DNA of 7,418 nucleotides from the NCBI GenBank assembly GCA_027002665.1, contig JALWZK010000086.1:1-7418 (forward strand), given 5' to 3'. Positions within the stretch are counted from its first letter, which is position 1. Each line of letters begins with the position of its first letter. The stretch is from Campylobacteraceae bacterium (GTDB taxonomy: Bacteria > Campylobacterota > Campylobacteria > Campylobacterales > Sulfurovaceae). Below the pieces are notes generated by a model. That model did no database searches. It worked only from the letters and a program-made list of their open reading frames with translations, and had not been told where the DNA came from. The translations under genes were made by a program, and so were the position numbers. Positions 1-7,024 of this stretch are shown piece by piece.

Positions 1-45
1 GCTCTTACCTGCTCCAGCCACACCTGTTATTTCAACTATTTTCAT
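1..45 (-). CDS. N-terminus of a P-loop NTPase or kinase, cut by the window edge
   Basis: Only the first 15 codons are present, reading MKIVEITGVAGAGKS. The stretch GVAGAGKS (residues 8-15) is a Walker A phosphate-binding loop (GxxxxGKS) directly after a first beta strand (KIVEIT), the usual start of a P-loop NTPase or small-molecule kinase. The ATG is supported by AGGAA at 52-56 with a 6-base spacer, and by an extended -10 promoter at 74-82. The gene follows dxr in the same direction but 131 bases away and with its own promoter, so it probably starts a separate transcription unit. The family cannot be named from 15 residues: nucleotide kinases, adenylylsulfate kinases and envelope-cluster P-loop proteins can all begin this way. 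The P-loop itself is clear, the specific function unknown. Confidence 0.75.
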   Translation of the reverse strand, partial: MKIVEITGVAGAGKS

Positions 46-73
46 AATATATTCCTATCTGTTTTTTTCTATT

Positions 74-82
74 ATTATAACA
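74..82 (-). promoter_or_regulatory. Extended -10 promoter of the left-edge P-loop gene
   Basis: The minus strand reads TGTTATAAT, a perfect sigma-70 extended -10 element (TGnTATAAT). Transcription would start near position 67, giving a leader of about 20 bases that contains the AGGAA ribosome binding site and then the ATG at 45. No consensus -35 hexamer is evident upstream, only A/T-rich sequence, which is usual for extended -10 promoters and for epsilonproteobacterial sigma-70 promoters, where periodic T-rich sequence replaces the -35 box. Confidence 0.6.
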
Positions 83-154
83 TAACAAATATTAATATAT
101 TCTAATAAAAAGTATTATTTTGTGTTTTTTCTATTTGGAATTGGAAGATTTTCC

Positions 155-169
155 ACTCCATTATGGAGT
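155..169 (-). terminator. Small hairpin after dxr, possible weak terminator
   Basis: Beginning seven bases after the dxr stop codon, the minus strand can form ACTCCA-TAA-TGGAGT, a 6-bp perfect stem with a 3-base loop. A second short stem, GGAA-AATC-TTCC, follows directly (142-153). Neither is followed by a proper U-run; the nearest T-rich stretch on this strand is CTTTTTATT about 45 bases on. It is placed where an operon should end and before a new promoter, but it lacks the U-tract of an intrinsic terminator, so a terminator call is tentative. It could equally be a 3'-end stabilising hairpin. Confidence 0.25.
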
Positions 170-176
170 AGAGAAG

Positions 177-1256
177 TTATTTGGAGTTAATATAGTTTCT
201 AATCTCTCTATCTATAGATATAATATCATCAATATTTTTAGCTCTAATATTTTCAAACTTGCTATAACTATCTAAGACTATTCTACTCATCTCAAAAAAG
301 CTACACTCCCCCTTTTCAAATTTTTTAATAGCCTCCTCATTACTTGCATTTACAACCACTCCCAAGTGGGGATTCTGTAAAAGATGCTCCTTTATCTCCC
401 ATATAGGGTATCTCTCTCTCTTTATCTCTTTAAACTCTATCGTCCCTATCTCCAATAGATTGATAGGTTTTAAAATCTCCTCTTTCACCTCCCCATTAAT
501 AGCATAGGCGATTGGAAGTTTCATATCGACACCTGCAAGGTGGGCAGTTGTTGAGCCATCTATAAACTCAATTAGAGCATGTATAATCGATTTCTTCTCT
601 ATATATGCCTCTATATCTGTTGTATTAAATAGCCATTTTGCCTCAAGTAGCTCAAATAGCTTATTTGTCATAGTGGCACTATCCACTGTTATCTTATTTC
701 CCATTGACCAGTTTGGGTGTTTTAGTGCATCTCGAAAGGTAGCCCTCTCTATATCCTCTATAGCCCAATCTCTAAAAGCCCCACCCGAAGCAGTAATATA
801 GAGTTTAGATATTTCCCTACCACTCATTAGATACCATAATCCAAAATGTTCACTATCGATAGGGAGAATTTTACTTATATCTATAAACTCTCCGGCTACA
901 ACGAGAGACTCTTTATTGGCTAAGGCTACCCTTTTTCCCAACTCTATCGCTTTTAAGGTGGGGGCCAATCCAATATATCCAACTAAAGCATTTACCACCA
1001 ATTCACTCTCAGTATGCTCCAGTAGTTCTACTATTCCATCTTCTCCAGAGAAGATATTATTGTGATTTACTCTATATATATCTTTGGGATTAGCAATATA
1101 TACATATTTGGGAGTGAACTCCGCTATCTGTCTATTTAAAAGTTCTATATTATTACCTGCTACCAGTGCCTCTATTCTAAAACCATACCTTTTTGCAATA
1201 ATTAAACTATTAACTCCAATAGAGCCTGTTGAGCCTAAGATTACAATCGACTTCAC
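177..1256 (-). CDS. dxr: 1-deoxy-D-xylulose 5-phosphate reductoisomerase
   Basis: Dxr (IspC) is the cytosolic enzyme that converts 1-deoxy-D-xylulose 5-phosphate to 2-C-methyl-D-erythritol 4-phosphate with NADPH, the committed step of the MEP isoprenoid pathway. The 359-residue product has the NADPH-binding GSTGSIG at 8-14, NALVGYIGLAPT at 89-100 and LANKESLV at 112-119. Metal ligands are D134 and E136 in PIDSEH, and E202 in NKLFELLEAKWLF. TASGGAF (155-161) and KHPNWSMG (179-186, flexible active-site loop with His and Trp) are intact. It is shorter than the E. coli enzyme (about 398 residues), but no motif is missing and epsilonproteobacterial Dxr is typically short. The start is GTG, not ATG, preceded by AAGGG at 1264-1268 with a 7-base spacer, and it overlaps the cdsA stop as TAGTG, so translation is probably coupled. 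Isoprenoids from this pathway supply quinones and the undecaprenyl carrier used by the PBP1A gene upstream. Confidence 0.97.
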   Translation of the reverse strand: MKSIVILGSTGSIGVNSLIIAKRYGFRIEALVAGNNIELLNRQIAEFTPKYVYIANPKDIYRVNHNNIFSGEDGIVELLEHTESELVVNALVGYIGLAPTLKAIELGKRVALANKESLVVAGEFIDISKILPIDSEHFGLWYLMSGREISKLYITASGGAFRDWAIEDIERATFRDALKHPNWSMGNKITVDSATMTNKLFELLEAKWLFNTTDIEAYIEKKSIIHALIEFIDGSTTAHLAGVDMKLPIAYAINGEVKEEILKPINLLEIGTIEFKEIKRERYPIWEIKEHLLQNPHLGVVVNASNEEAIKKFEKGECSFFEMSRIVLDSYSKFENIRAKNIDDIISIDREIRNYINSK

Positions 1257-2011
1257 TATATAACCCTTAAAGCAGTAAACATAATAATAGAGCCAAATAG
1301 ATACCCATCAACTCTATCTAAAACTCCACCATGTCCGGGTAGTAGAGTTCCACTATCTTTAACTCCAGCCTCCCTCTTTAAGTAACTCTCAAATAGGTCA
1401 CCAAATATAGATGCCACAGAGCTTATAAATGATATAGCAATGGCAGCCCATAGAGATACTAAATCCCAACTATAAGCGAGATATGAGCCAAATATAGTCG
1501 CAAACAAGAGACCACCCAATACCCCTTCAACTGTTTTATTTGGAGATGTTGGGGAGAATTTTCGCTTTCCGATACTCCTACCTATAATATAAGCTCCAAT
1601 ATCACTCATTGCCACAACGACAAGCAACCAATATAACCATTCCACTCCATACTCTCTATATAACATCAATATAAATAAGAAACCACTTACTGGATATAGA
1701 AATGGAAATATATATCTAATATCCCCTTTTCTATAAGCAGCCTCTGCACTTAGAATAATAGCTACTATAAAAAATAGCTCAGTTGGATTTGGATAGAAAT
1801 ATGCTACTATCCATAGAATTGAGGTGTAGTAGTAGAGTTTTCTGCTCTCAATTTTATATAGATTCATAGCCTCTTTAAATCCTATAAAATAGAATAGTCC
1901 CAAAAATGCCCATATAAGAGTATAGTTATCCATAATACCAACTGCTATTACAACTCCAAGTAGAACTGCACCAGTAATCCACCTTTTACTATTATCTATA
2001 AAAAATCTCAT
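1256..2011 (-). CDS. cdsA: Phosphatidate cytidylyltransferase (CDP-diglyceride synthase)
   Basis: CdsA is an integral inner-membrane enzyme that makes CDP-diacylglycerol from phosphatidate and CTP, the branch point for all bacterial glycerophospholipids. The 251-residue protein is hydrophobic throughout, with about seven to eight predicted membrane segments (for example near 13-27, 31-45, 61-74, 78-92, 101-117, 124-144, 162-180 and 184-204). The family signature is complete at 209-235: S209, K212, R213, K218, D219, P225, H227, G228, G229, D232, R233 and D235. A second conserved block with SDIGAYIIGR and SPNKTVEG lies at 136-164. The start is ATG with AAGGAG at 2016-2021, a strong ribosome binding site with a short 4-base spacer. 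The TAG stop overlaps the GTG of dxr by one base. The cdsA-dxr pairing is also seen in Campylobacter. Length and motifs are normal and the gene looks intact. Confidence 0.96.
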   Translation of the reverse strand: MRFFIDNSKRWITGAVLLGVVIAVGIMDNYTLIWAFLGLFYFIGFKEAMNLYKIESRKLYYYTSILWIVAYFYPNPTELFFIVAIILSAEAAYRKGDIRYIFPFLYPVSGFLFILMLYREYGVEWLYWLLVVVAMSDIGAYIIGRSIGKRKFSPTSPNKTVEGVLGGLLFATIFGSYLAYSWDLVSLWAAIAISFISSVASIFGDLFESYLKREAGVKDSGTLLPGHGGVLDRVDGYLFGSIIMFTALRVI

Positions 2012-2060
2012 AAAACTCCTTATTTTTTAAATTAACCACGATTTTACCATTTAAAGTGGT

Positions 2061-4001
2061 TTAAAACATATCTGGAAACTCCTGCTCGGTAGATGTCTCT
2101 GCCTTTGATGGAAGTGGCGAAGTCTCTGTATATAATTCAGTTATAACACCATCTCTCGAGTTATATACACCCTCTGGAACTGTAAACTCTCTTGGTAAAT
2201 TGGGATATATCTTATATAGTTTTTTAAAGAAATATGCAAAAGCGGGAGCAGAGACAGCACCACCGGTAGCACCTCTCCCTATCGGTCTATTATTATCTCT
2301 TCCCATCCATACAATCACCTCTTGGGCTGGAGAGTATCCACAAAACCACGCATCTACATTTCTATTTGTTGTCCCTGTCTTTCCTGCAAGCTCTACACCT
2401 TTTACTTGAGCTTTTCTACCAGTTCCTCTAATAATGACATCTTTCAATATATCGGTCATAAGATACGCCTGTTCCGGTTTTGTAAAGTCTCTAATCTCCT
2501 GATTTTTAGCCTCATATATCACAATTCCATCTTTTGAGACAACCTTAGATATGAGACGAGGCTCTATCATATGTCCACCATTTGCAAATACCGAATATAT
2601 CTCTGCCATTTTAACCGGACTTATCCCCAAGTTTCCCAAGGATATGGACATATCATGAGGGATATGGGGGATATTTAGAGGTTTTAACTTCTCTAAGATT
2701 CTATCGACCCCAATCTCTGTTACAAGATTAATTGTAGCAAGATTTCGTGAATGGACAAGTGCATCTCTCAATTTAATAAACCCTGCAAAATTGCTCTCAT
2801 AGTTTTTAGGTCTCCAGATTACCCGCTTTCCATTTCTATAGTATTGGAATGTTCGTGCTACATCTGTAAGCTCCGTCGCCGGATTATACCCTAAGTCCAA
2901 GGCTACTTGATATATAAATGGTTTAAATGCTGAACCGGGTTGCCTCTCCATCATTGTAGCTCTATTAAATGCACTCTTCTTATAATTAACCCCTCCAACC
3001 ATAGCTTTTATATCGCCTGTGCTGTTTTCAACTACCAGAATTGTGCCGTTTAATTTATCTTTTTTATATTTTCTTAAAGCTCTTCTATAAGCATATCTCA
3101 GAGCCTCCCTTGCAATCTTCTGCTCTTTCATATCTATAGTTGTATAGATGGTATATCCACCCGTTTTAATATCTGGAAACTCCTTTTTAAGTCGTCTAAC
3201 AACCTCATCTGTGATATATGGAGCGATATTTTGGGTAAGTGTATCATGGTATATTTTGGGTGTCTCCTTTATAGCTTTTAGATACTCATCTTCCCCTATC
3301 CAGCCAAGTTTTCTCATTCTACTCAATATTGTATTGGCTCGTTTTAATGCTCTATCGAGATGTTTTACAGGATTATAGTATGATGGTGCATTTGGAAGTC
3401 CAACTAAGAGTGCAGCCTCCTTTAAGGTTAATTTATCCAGCTCTTTATGAAAATATCCCTTAGATGCTGTTCTGACACCAAAATAGCCTCTACCAAATGA
3501 GATTTCATTTAAATACCTCTCCAATATCTGCTCTTTAGTTAGCTCCTGCTCCACCTTCATGGCGAGAATTGCCTCTTTTAGCTTTCTTGTATAGCTCTTC
3601 TTAGGAGAGAGTAGAATCTTTTTAACCAACTGTTGAGTTATCGTGCTTCCACCCTCAACCTTTTTTCCTGCCTTATAGTTCCTGATGGCAGCCCTAATAA
3701 TTGCATCGGGATTGACTCCATTATGCTCAAAAAATCTTGTATCCTCAATGGCAATTAATGCCTCTATTAGATAGCTTGGCATATCATCATATTTTGCATA
3801 TAGTCTATGTCGCCCTTGCATAATATTGGCAATTTTATTGCCTTTATAGTCTAAAATCACAGAAGATATTTTGGGACGATAATTAACAATCTTATCCATA
3901 TCGAGTTGTATCTCATTATAGGCATATATAAACGCAGTAATTAATGCTATAATGAATACTATTACTAACATTATTGAACCCTTAATCAATTGATTAATCA
4001 T
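2061..4001 (-). CDS. mrcA: Bifunctional penicillin-binding protein 1A (class A PBP)
   Basis: This is a peptidoglycan glycosyltransferase (GT51) and DD-transpeptidase that polymerises lipid II and crosslinks the strands in the periplasm. The 646-residue protein has an N-terminal membrane anchor (about 9-28), then a GT51 domain (about 45-225) with catalytic EDTRFFEHNGV (E86), GGSTITQQLVK (117-127) and the second glutamate in ERYLNE (E161). The transpeptidase domain (about 315-595) has S357-x-x-K360 in PGSAFKPF with the acylated serine, SRN at 418-420 and KTGT at 541-544. The last 30 residues are a Ser/Thr/Glu-rich tail. It is shorter than E. coli PBP1A, as in other epsilonproteobacteria. The start chosen (ATG, 4001) keeps K7 on the cytoplasmic side of the anchor; AGGA lies 10 bases upstream. 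A second ATG at codon 11 (3971) has a better-spaced AAGGG (3979-3983, 7 bases) but would remove the positive charge before the membrane segment. Confidence 0.95.
   Translation of the reverse strand: MINQLIKGSIMLVIVFIIALITAFIYAYNEIQLDMDKIVNYRPKISSVILDYKGNKIANIMQGRHRLYAKYDDMPSYLIEALIAIEDTRFFEHNGVNPDAIIRAAIRNYKAGKKVEGGSTITQQLVKKILLSPKKSYTRKLKEAILAMKVEQELTKEQILERYLNEISFGRGYFGVRTASKGYFHKELDKLTLKEAALLVGLPNAPSYYNPVKHLDRALKRANTILSRMRKLGWIGEDEYLKAIKETPKIYHDTLTQNIAPYITDEVVRRLKKEFPDIKTGGYTIYTTIDMKEQKIAREALRYAYRRALRKYKKDKLNGTILVVENSTGDIKAMVGGVNYKKSAFNRATMMERQPGSAFKPFIYQVALDLGYNPATELTDVARTFQYYRNGKRVIWRPKNYESNFAGFIKLRDALVHSRNLATINLVTEIGVDRILEKLKPLNIPHIPHDMSISLGNLGISPVKMAEIYSVFANGGHMIEPRLISKVVSKDGIVIYEAKNQEIRDFTKPEQAYLMTDILKDVIIRGTGRKAQVKGVELAGKTGTTNRNVDAWFCGYSPAQEVIVWMGRDNNRPIGRGATGGAVSAPAFAYFFKKLYKIYPNLPREFTVPEGVYNSRDGVITELYTETSPLPSKAETSTEQEFPDMF
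3982..3997. repeat. 16-bp perfect palindrome at the start of the PBP1A gene
   Basis: TTAATCAATTGATTAA is its own exact reverse complement. It covers codons 2-7 of the PBP1A reading frame if the first ATG is used, or lies in the leader just before the AAGGG ribosome binding site if the ATG at codon 11 is used. A symmetric site of this size could bind a dimeric regulator, or it could be a chance product of A/T-rich coding sequence. No regulator family is identified. Confidence 0.4.
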
Positions 4002-4018
4002 CTCCCGTATGTCCTTAT

Positions 4019-4024
4019 ATTATA
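4019..4024 (-). promoter_or_regulatory. Candidate -10 box ahead of the PBP1A gene
   Basis: The minus strand reads TATAAT between mutS7 and the PBP1A gene. Transcription would start near 4012, which would cut into the AGGA in front of the first PBP1A ATG but leave the AAGGG and ATG at codon 11 intact. No -35 box or TGn extension is visible and the region is A/T-rich, so this may be chance. It is given as a possible internal promoter only. Confidence 0.25.
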
Positions 4025-4064
4025 TTTTTCTATTACTTCTAACATTTTTTAGATTACAAAATCT

Positions 4065-6992
4065 TTAATTGTTCTCTTCATAGTGTAACTGTAACCCCTC
4101 ACTACTCATCATAAACCCACTAATATAGATTTTCCCACTATGGACTAACTTATGGTGTCTTTTGCATAGTGGAATAAGATTATATTTATGATTTTTATTA
4201 AAACTATTCTCTTTCTGAGGAGTTATATGGTGAGTATCCTCTGCCATCTCATCGCATAAGGCACACTTCGTTATGTATAGACTCCTATTATATCTACTTC
4301 TCCTTTTACTCTTTATACTCTTAAGTTCAGACTTATTACCCACAATAGACTCCCGTATTCTATAGGCATTTTTTAAAAAACTCTTATCCATGTGTAGAGA
4401 TTTGGCAAACTCTAATCCATATAGTGAACTTCCCATGCCAAGTTGTAACTCTCTATTGTAAATTAATCTATCGCTATCCTCATCATATTTTACTCCAAGA
4501 TGTAGAAAGATAAGCTCTGGAATATTTTGAAGTTCATCAATATTTTTTAGTTGATGTAGATGTGTTGCAAATATAAATGTGGCTTTTAGCTCTAAGAGTT
4601 TTAGAATTGCCCCTGATACTATGGCAACACCCGACTCTGTCTCTGTCCCTTGTGAGATTTCATCTCCCAGAATAAGGCTATTGGAGGTTGCACGGTTAAA
4701 GATATTTTTCAGCTCCATCATCTCTACTGAAAAGGTAGATAACCCCTTATATAGATTATCCTTAGATACAATTCTAGTAAATATCTTATCATACATACTG
4801 AGCTTAAGCTCAACTGCCGGAACAAAGAAACCGGCTTGAGCCAAGATAACAGCCAATCCAATACTCTTCATAAGTGAGGATTTGCCTGAGGAGTTAATCC
4901 CATATAGTAGAACTCCACTAACTCTCTTCCCACCACTCGCATTTAGTGTAATATGGTTATGGGTTGTCTCAATACCTTCACCGAGATATATATCATTCGG
5001 CACATATATTCCACTCTTCTCATTGGCCTCAATAATTAGGTGTCTAAGTCCAATGGCCTCAAATCCATTACCCTCTTTGGTAATAATTGGTCTAATTAGA
5101 TTTAACTCCTTTGCAGACTTTGCATTTGATACTGCCACATCAATATTTGCAATAAATGAGATAATATCATCAAGTAGTCGTGAAAATCTCTTATCCAACT
5201 CATCTAAGCTATCCATATATCTACTCTTTACAAGGGCTACCAACTTTACTTGATTACTATCGTAGTTTTGTGTTATCTCCTCAAATAGGGGTGAGTTTAG
5301 CTTTACGCTATTTTTAAGTATCTTATATCTAAAGTCTTTAAAGAAGTGGTGAGACTCATCAATAGTTATAAAGGACTCCTTTAACTCCTTCTCTATCATC
5401 TTAAATCTATTCTTAGTTAGATTTATAGTAAACCCCTCACTCTCTAAGTAGCCTATCTCAGCATAGGCCTTTTGAGAGCTATTTTTCTTCTCTTTCTCAA
5501 TAAATAGTTTATCTATATGGGCTATAACTTTCTCCAATTTTGCAATCTCATTTTTCTGCTTATTCAATAGATTATCTATAACGGGATAGGTCCCCTCTCT
5601 AAATATATTATCATCAATCTGCTCTATTCTAAACTTAGCACAGATATTTAAATCAAATCTCTCTTTTAGATGTCTCTTAAACTCCTCTACACCATCATAT
5701 AGTTTAGCGTCAAAATCTATTTTATCCTCAGATAAATCCTTTAAGAGATTAGATATAGCATATAGAGACATATTCATATATGTAAGCTCTATTGGGTGGA
5801 GTTTTTGAAGTTTTATCCTTCTCAATATTCTCTCTAAATCATAGATATTTTTTAGATGGGTCTCATATCTTTGACTATTTTTCATAAGTTTTGAAGATAA
5901 ATCATATCTTGCCTCCAATATCTCTCTATCTACTATTGGAGCAAGTAATCTCTCCTTCAATAGTCTCTTGCCAAATGCTGTGGAGGTCTTATCTATAAGT
6001 TTGAGCAGGGTTAGCTCTTTTGTATCTTTAGATATTACTCCCAACTGCTCCAACGCATTATTTCCAAGATATAGATATTTACTCCCACTTAAAAAAATGG
6101 GTCTATTCATCTTCTCAATAATGGCCTCATCATGCTCTATAATAAAATCGATTAGTATGGCGAGAGACTCTGTGGTGTATGGGTGTCTCTCCAAATCCAT
6201 ATACTCAATGGGAGATAGAAAAGAGTTTATCTGATAGACTCTCTTAAATAGCTCATTTTGATAATCTATTTTACACCTATTGGAGTTAAAAGATATATGG
6301 TATTGGTGAAGCTCCAGATAGTTACTAATCCACTCTCTATCTATCGATTTATTATCGAGAGTAATAATAATCTCAGCAGTATTATATGTCTGTAGAAGAT
6401 TAAATAACTCATCTAAGGCGTAAGTCTTATCGTCTCTACTTGAGTGCATCTCATTTACTATTGTCTTGCCTGTTGTTACATCGATAGCACTATACCCAAC
6501 AGAGTATATTCCACCATTCTCATCTATAATAACAGATACAATATTGTTCTCTGTCGCCTCTGTCTGATACTCAAAATTTGTTCCGGGAGAGATAATATTT
6601 GAGATATATCTTGTAATCTTGGGGGGAGTTCCCTTCTGCTTTACCATTACAATAGTATATTTTTTAGTATCGATTAATTTTGAAATATATCTCTCAATAG
6701 ATACAGTCGGAACACCTGCCAATAGTGGATTTTTTATAGAGTTTTCAGCTATCGCCTTATTTTTTCTCGTCAATTGAATATTTAAGAGGGTAGCTATCTC
6801 CTTAGCTTTTCCTATCTTTAACTCATCATTATTTACCTCATATATCTCGAAAAAGCTACCTATCTCTATAAAAATAATAGTATTATTTCCATATTTGCTC
6901 TCAAAATACTCTTGAAGTTCAAAATATATCTCTGTAAGTAGTTTTCCCTTTTGATTTAAAATTTTTGATACTTGTTCCAATAAATCACCCAA
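4065..6992 (-). CDS. mutS7: MutS7-type mismatch repair ATPase with C-terminal HNH nuclease
   Basis: The 975-residue protein has full MutS architecture plus a nuclease. Domain I (about 15-130) carries the mismatch-wedging F-x-E as GSFFEIYE (F47, E49), followed by [19 protein letters not shown] and SPGT at 135-138. Connector, core and clamp regions follow (about 150-640). The ATPase has Walker [10 protein letters not shown] at 698-706, [21 protein letters not shown] at 738-758, Walker B LILGDE with D777 and E778, and the ATH switch at 809-811. After a basic linker (KSKRRSR, 895-900), residues about 905-955 form an HNH domain: C910/C913, H921-H922, N938, C943 and H946-H947. This is the MutS7 domain order described for epsilonproteobacteria, giant viruses and octocoral mitochondria; retained F-x-E argues for mismatch binding, unlike MutS2. 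The HNH domain could provide the strand cut that MutH or MutL makes elsewhere; that is inference. Translation appears to start at TTG with no clear ribosome binding site; another TTG at codon 5 has GGGTG upstream. An in-frame stop six bases before the first TTG rules out a longer form. Confidence 0.93.
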   Translation of the reverse strand: MGDLLEQVSKILNQKGKLLTEIYFELQEYFESKYGNNTIIFIEIGSFFEIYEVNNDELKIGKAKEIATLLNIQLTRKNKAIAENSIKNPLLAGVPTVSIERYISKLIDTKKYTIVMVKQKGTPPKITRYISNIISPGTNFEYQTEATENNIVSVIIDENGGIYSVGYSAIDVTTGKTIVNEMHSSRDDKTYALDELFNLLQTYNTAEIIITLDNKSIDREWISNYLELHQYHISFNSNRCKIDYQNELFKRVYQINSFLSPIEYMDLERHPYTTESLAILIDFIIEHDEAIIEKMNRPIFLSGSKYLYLGNNALEQLGVISKDTKELTLLKLIDKTSTAFGKRLLKERLLAPIVDREILEARYDLSSKLMKNSQRYETHLKNIYDLERILRRIKLQKLHPIELTYMNMSLYAISNLLKDLSEDKIDFDAKLYDGVEEFKRHLKERFDLNICAKFRIEQIDDNIFREGTYPVIDNLLNKQKNEIAKLEKVIAHIDKLFIEKEKKNSSQKAYAEIGYLESEGFTINLTKNRFKMIEKELKESFITIDESHHFFKDFRYKILKNSVKLNSPLFEEITQNYDSNQVKLVALVKSRYMDSLDELDKRFSRLLDDIISFIANIDVAVSNAKSAKELNLIRPIITKEGNGFEAIGLRHLIIEANEKSGIYVPNDIYLGEGIETTHNHITLNASGGKRVSGVLLYGINSSGKSSLMKSIGLAVILAQAGFFVPAVELKLSMYDKIFTRIVSKDNLYKGLSTFSVEMMELKNIFNRATSNSLILGDEISQGTETESGVAIVSGAILKLLELKATFIFATHLHQLKNIDELQNIPELIFLHLGVKYDEDSDRLIYNRELQLGMGSSLYGLEFAKSLHMDKSFLKNAYRIRESIVGNKSELKSIKSKRRSRYNRSLYITKCALCDEMAEDTHHITPQKENSFNKNHKYNLIPLCKRHHKLVHSGKIYISGFMMSSEGLQLHYEENN

Positions 6993-7009
6993 TCTTTATG
7001 ACTACTCAT
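6956..7009 (-). other. Short upstream ORF overlapping the mutS7 start (17 codons)
   Basis: An ATG at 7007-7009 opens a 17-codon frame, [17 protein letters not shown], that ends at a TAA at 6956-6958, overlapping the first 37 bases of mutS7 in another frame. Its ATG lies within the 7000-7020 hairpin. There is no good ribosome binding site. It is either a chance ORF or a leader whose translation affects mutS7 initiation; its location at a start that otherwise lacks an ATG is why it is listed. A frame error in the assembly that hides a longer mutS7 N-terminus is another possibility. Confidence 0.2.
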
Positions 7010-7020
7010 AGAGAGTAGTC
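7000..7020 (-). promoter_or_regulatory. Perfect 8-bp hairpin between the lipoprotein gene and mutS7
   Basis: GACTACTC and GAGTAGTC form a perfect 8-bp stem around a 5-base loop. On the mRNA the stem ends 7 bases before the mutS7 TTG and begins 4 bases after the lipoprotein stop, so it fills most of the 32-base gap. No U-run follows it on either strand, which argues against an intrinsic terminator. Its location suggests it controls mutS7 translation, or marks an RNA processing site that separates the two messages. The structure is plain in the sequence; the role is inference. Confidence 0.55.
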
Positions 7021-7024
7021 TATA

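Noticed and set aside
177..1256. Dxr truncation, because it is about 40 residues shorter than the E. coli enzyme
   Set aside because: All NADPH, metal and substrate motifs are present and the ends are natural; the short form is usual in epsilonproteobacteria.
2034..2061. Inverted repeat AACCAC/GTGGTT between the PBP1A gene and cdsA
   Set aside because: Only 6 bp with a 16-base loop and no U-run; too weak to call a terminator, and a short gap with a strong cdsA ribosome binding site suggests cotranscription.
4051..4064. Short hairpin AGATT/AATCT just after the mutS7 stop
   Set aside because: A 5-bp, almost all A/T stem without a U-run is too weak to serve as a terminator.
4068..4280. HNH domain as a homing endonuclease or mobile insertion
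   Set aside because: It is in frame at the C-terminus, linked by a basic linker, in the domain order known for MutS7, with no intron, intein or flanking repeats visible.
6091..6097. A7 run (T7 on the coding strand) in mutS7 as a slippage site
   Set aside because: Seven A/T bases are common in A/T-rich coding sequence, and nothing at this position suggests a functional shorter product.
2200..6234. Plus-strand open frames of 69 to 123 codons at 2200-2537, 3148-3378, 4579-5253 and 5968-6234
   Set aside because: All lie inside strongly supported minus-strand genes (PBP1A and mutS7), have no ribosome binding sites or recognisable domains, and are low-information shadows of those frames.
6621..6626. 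G6 run (C6 on the coding strand) in mutS7 as a phase-variation tract
   Set aside because: Epsilonproteobacterial contingency tracts are usually longer homopolymers; six bases encoding Pro-Pro in a conserved domain is not convincing.
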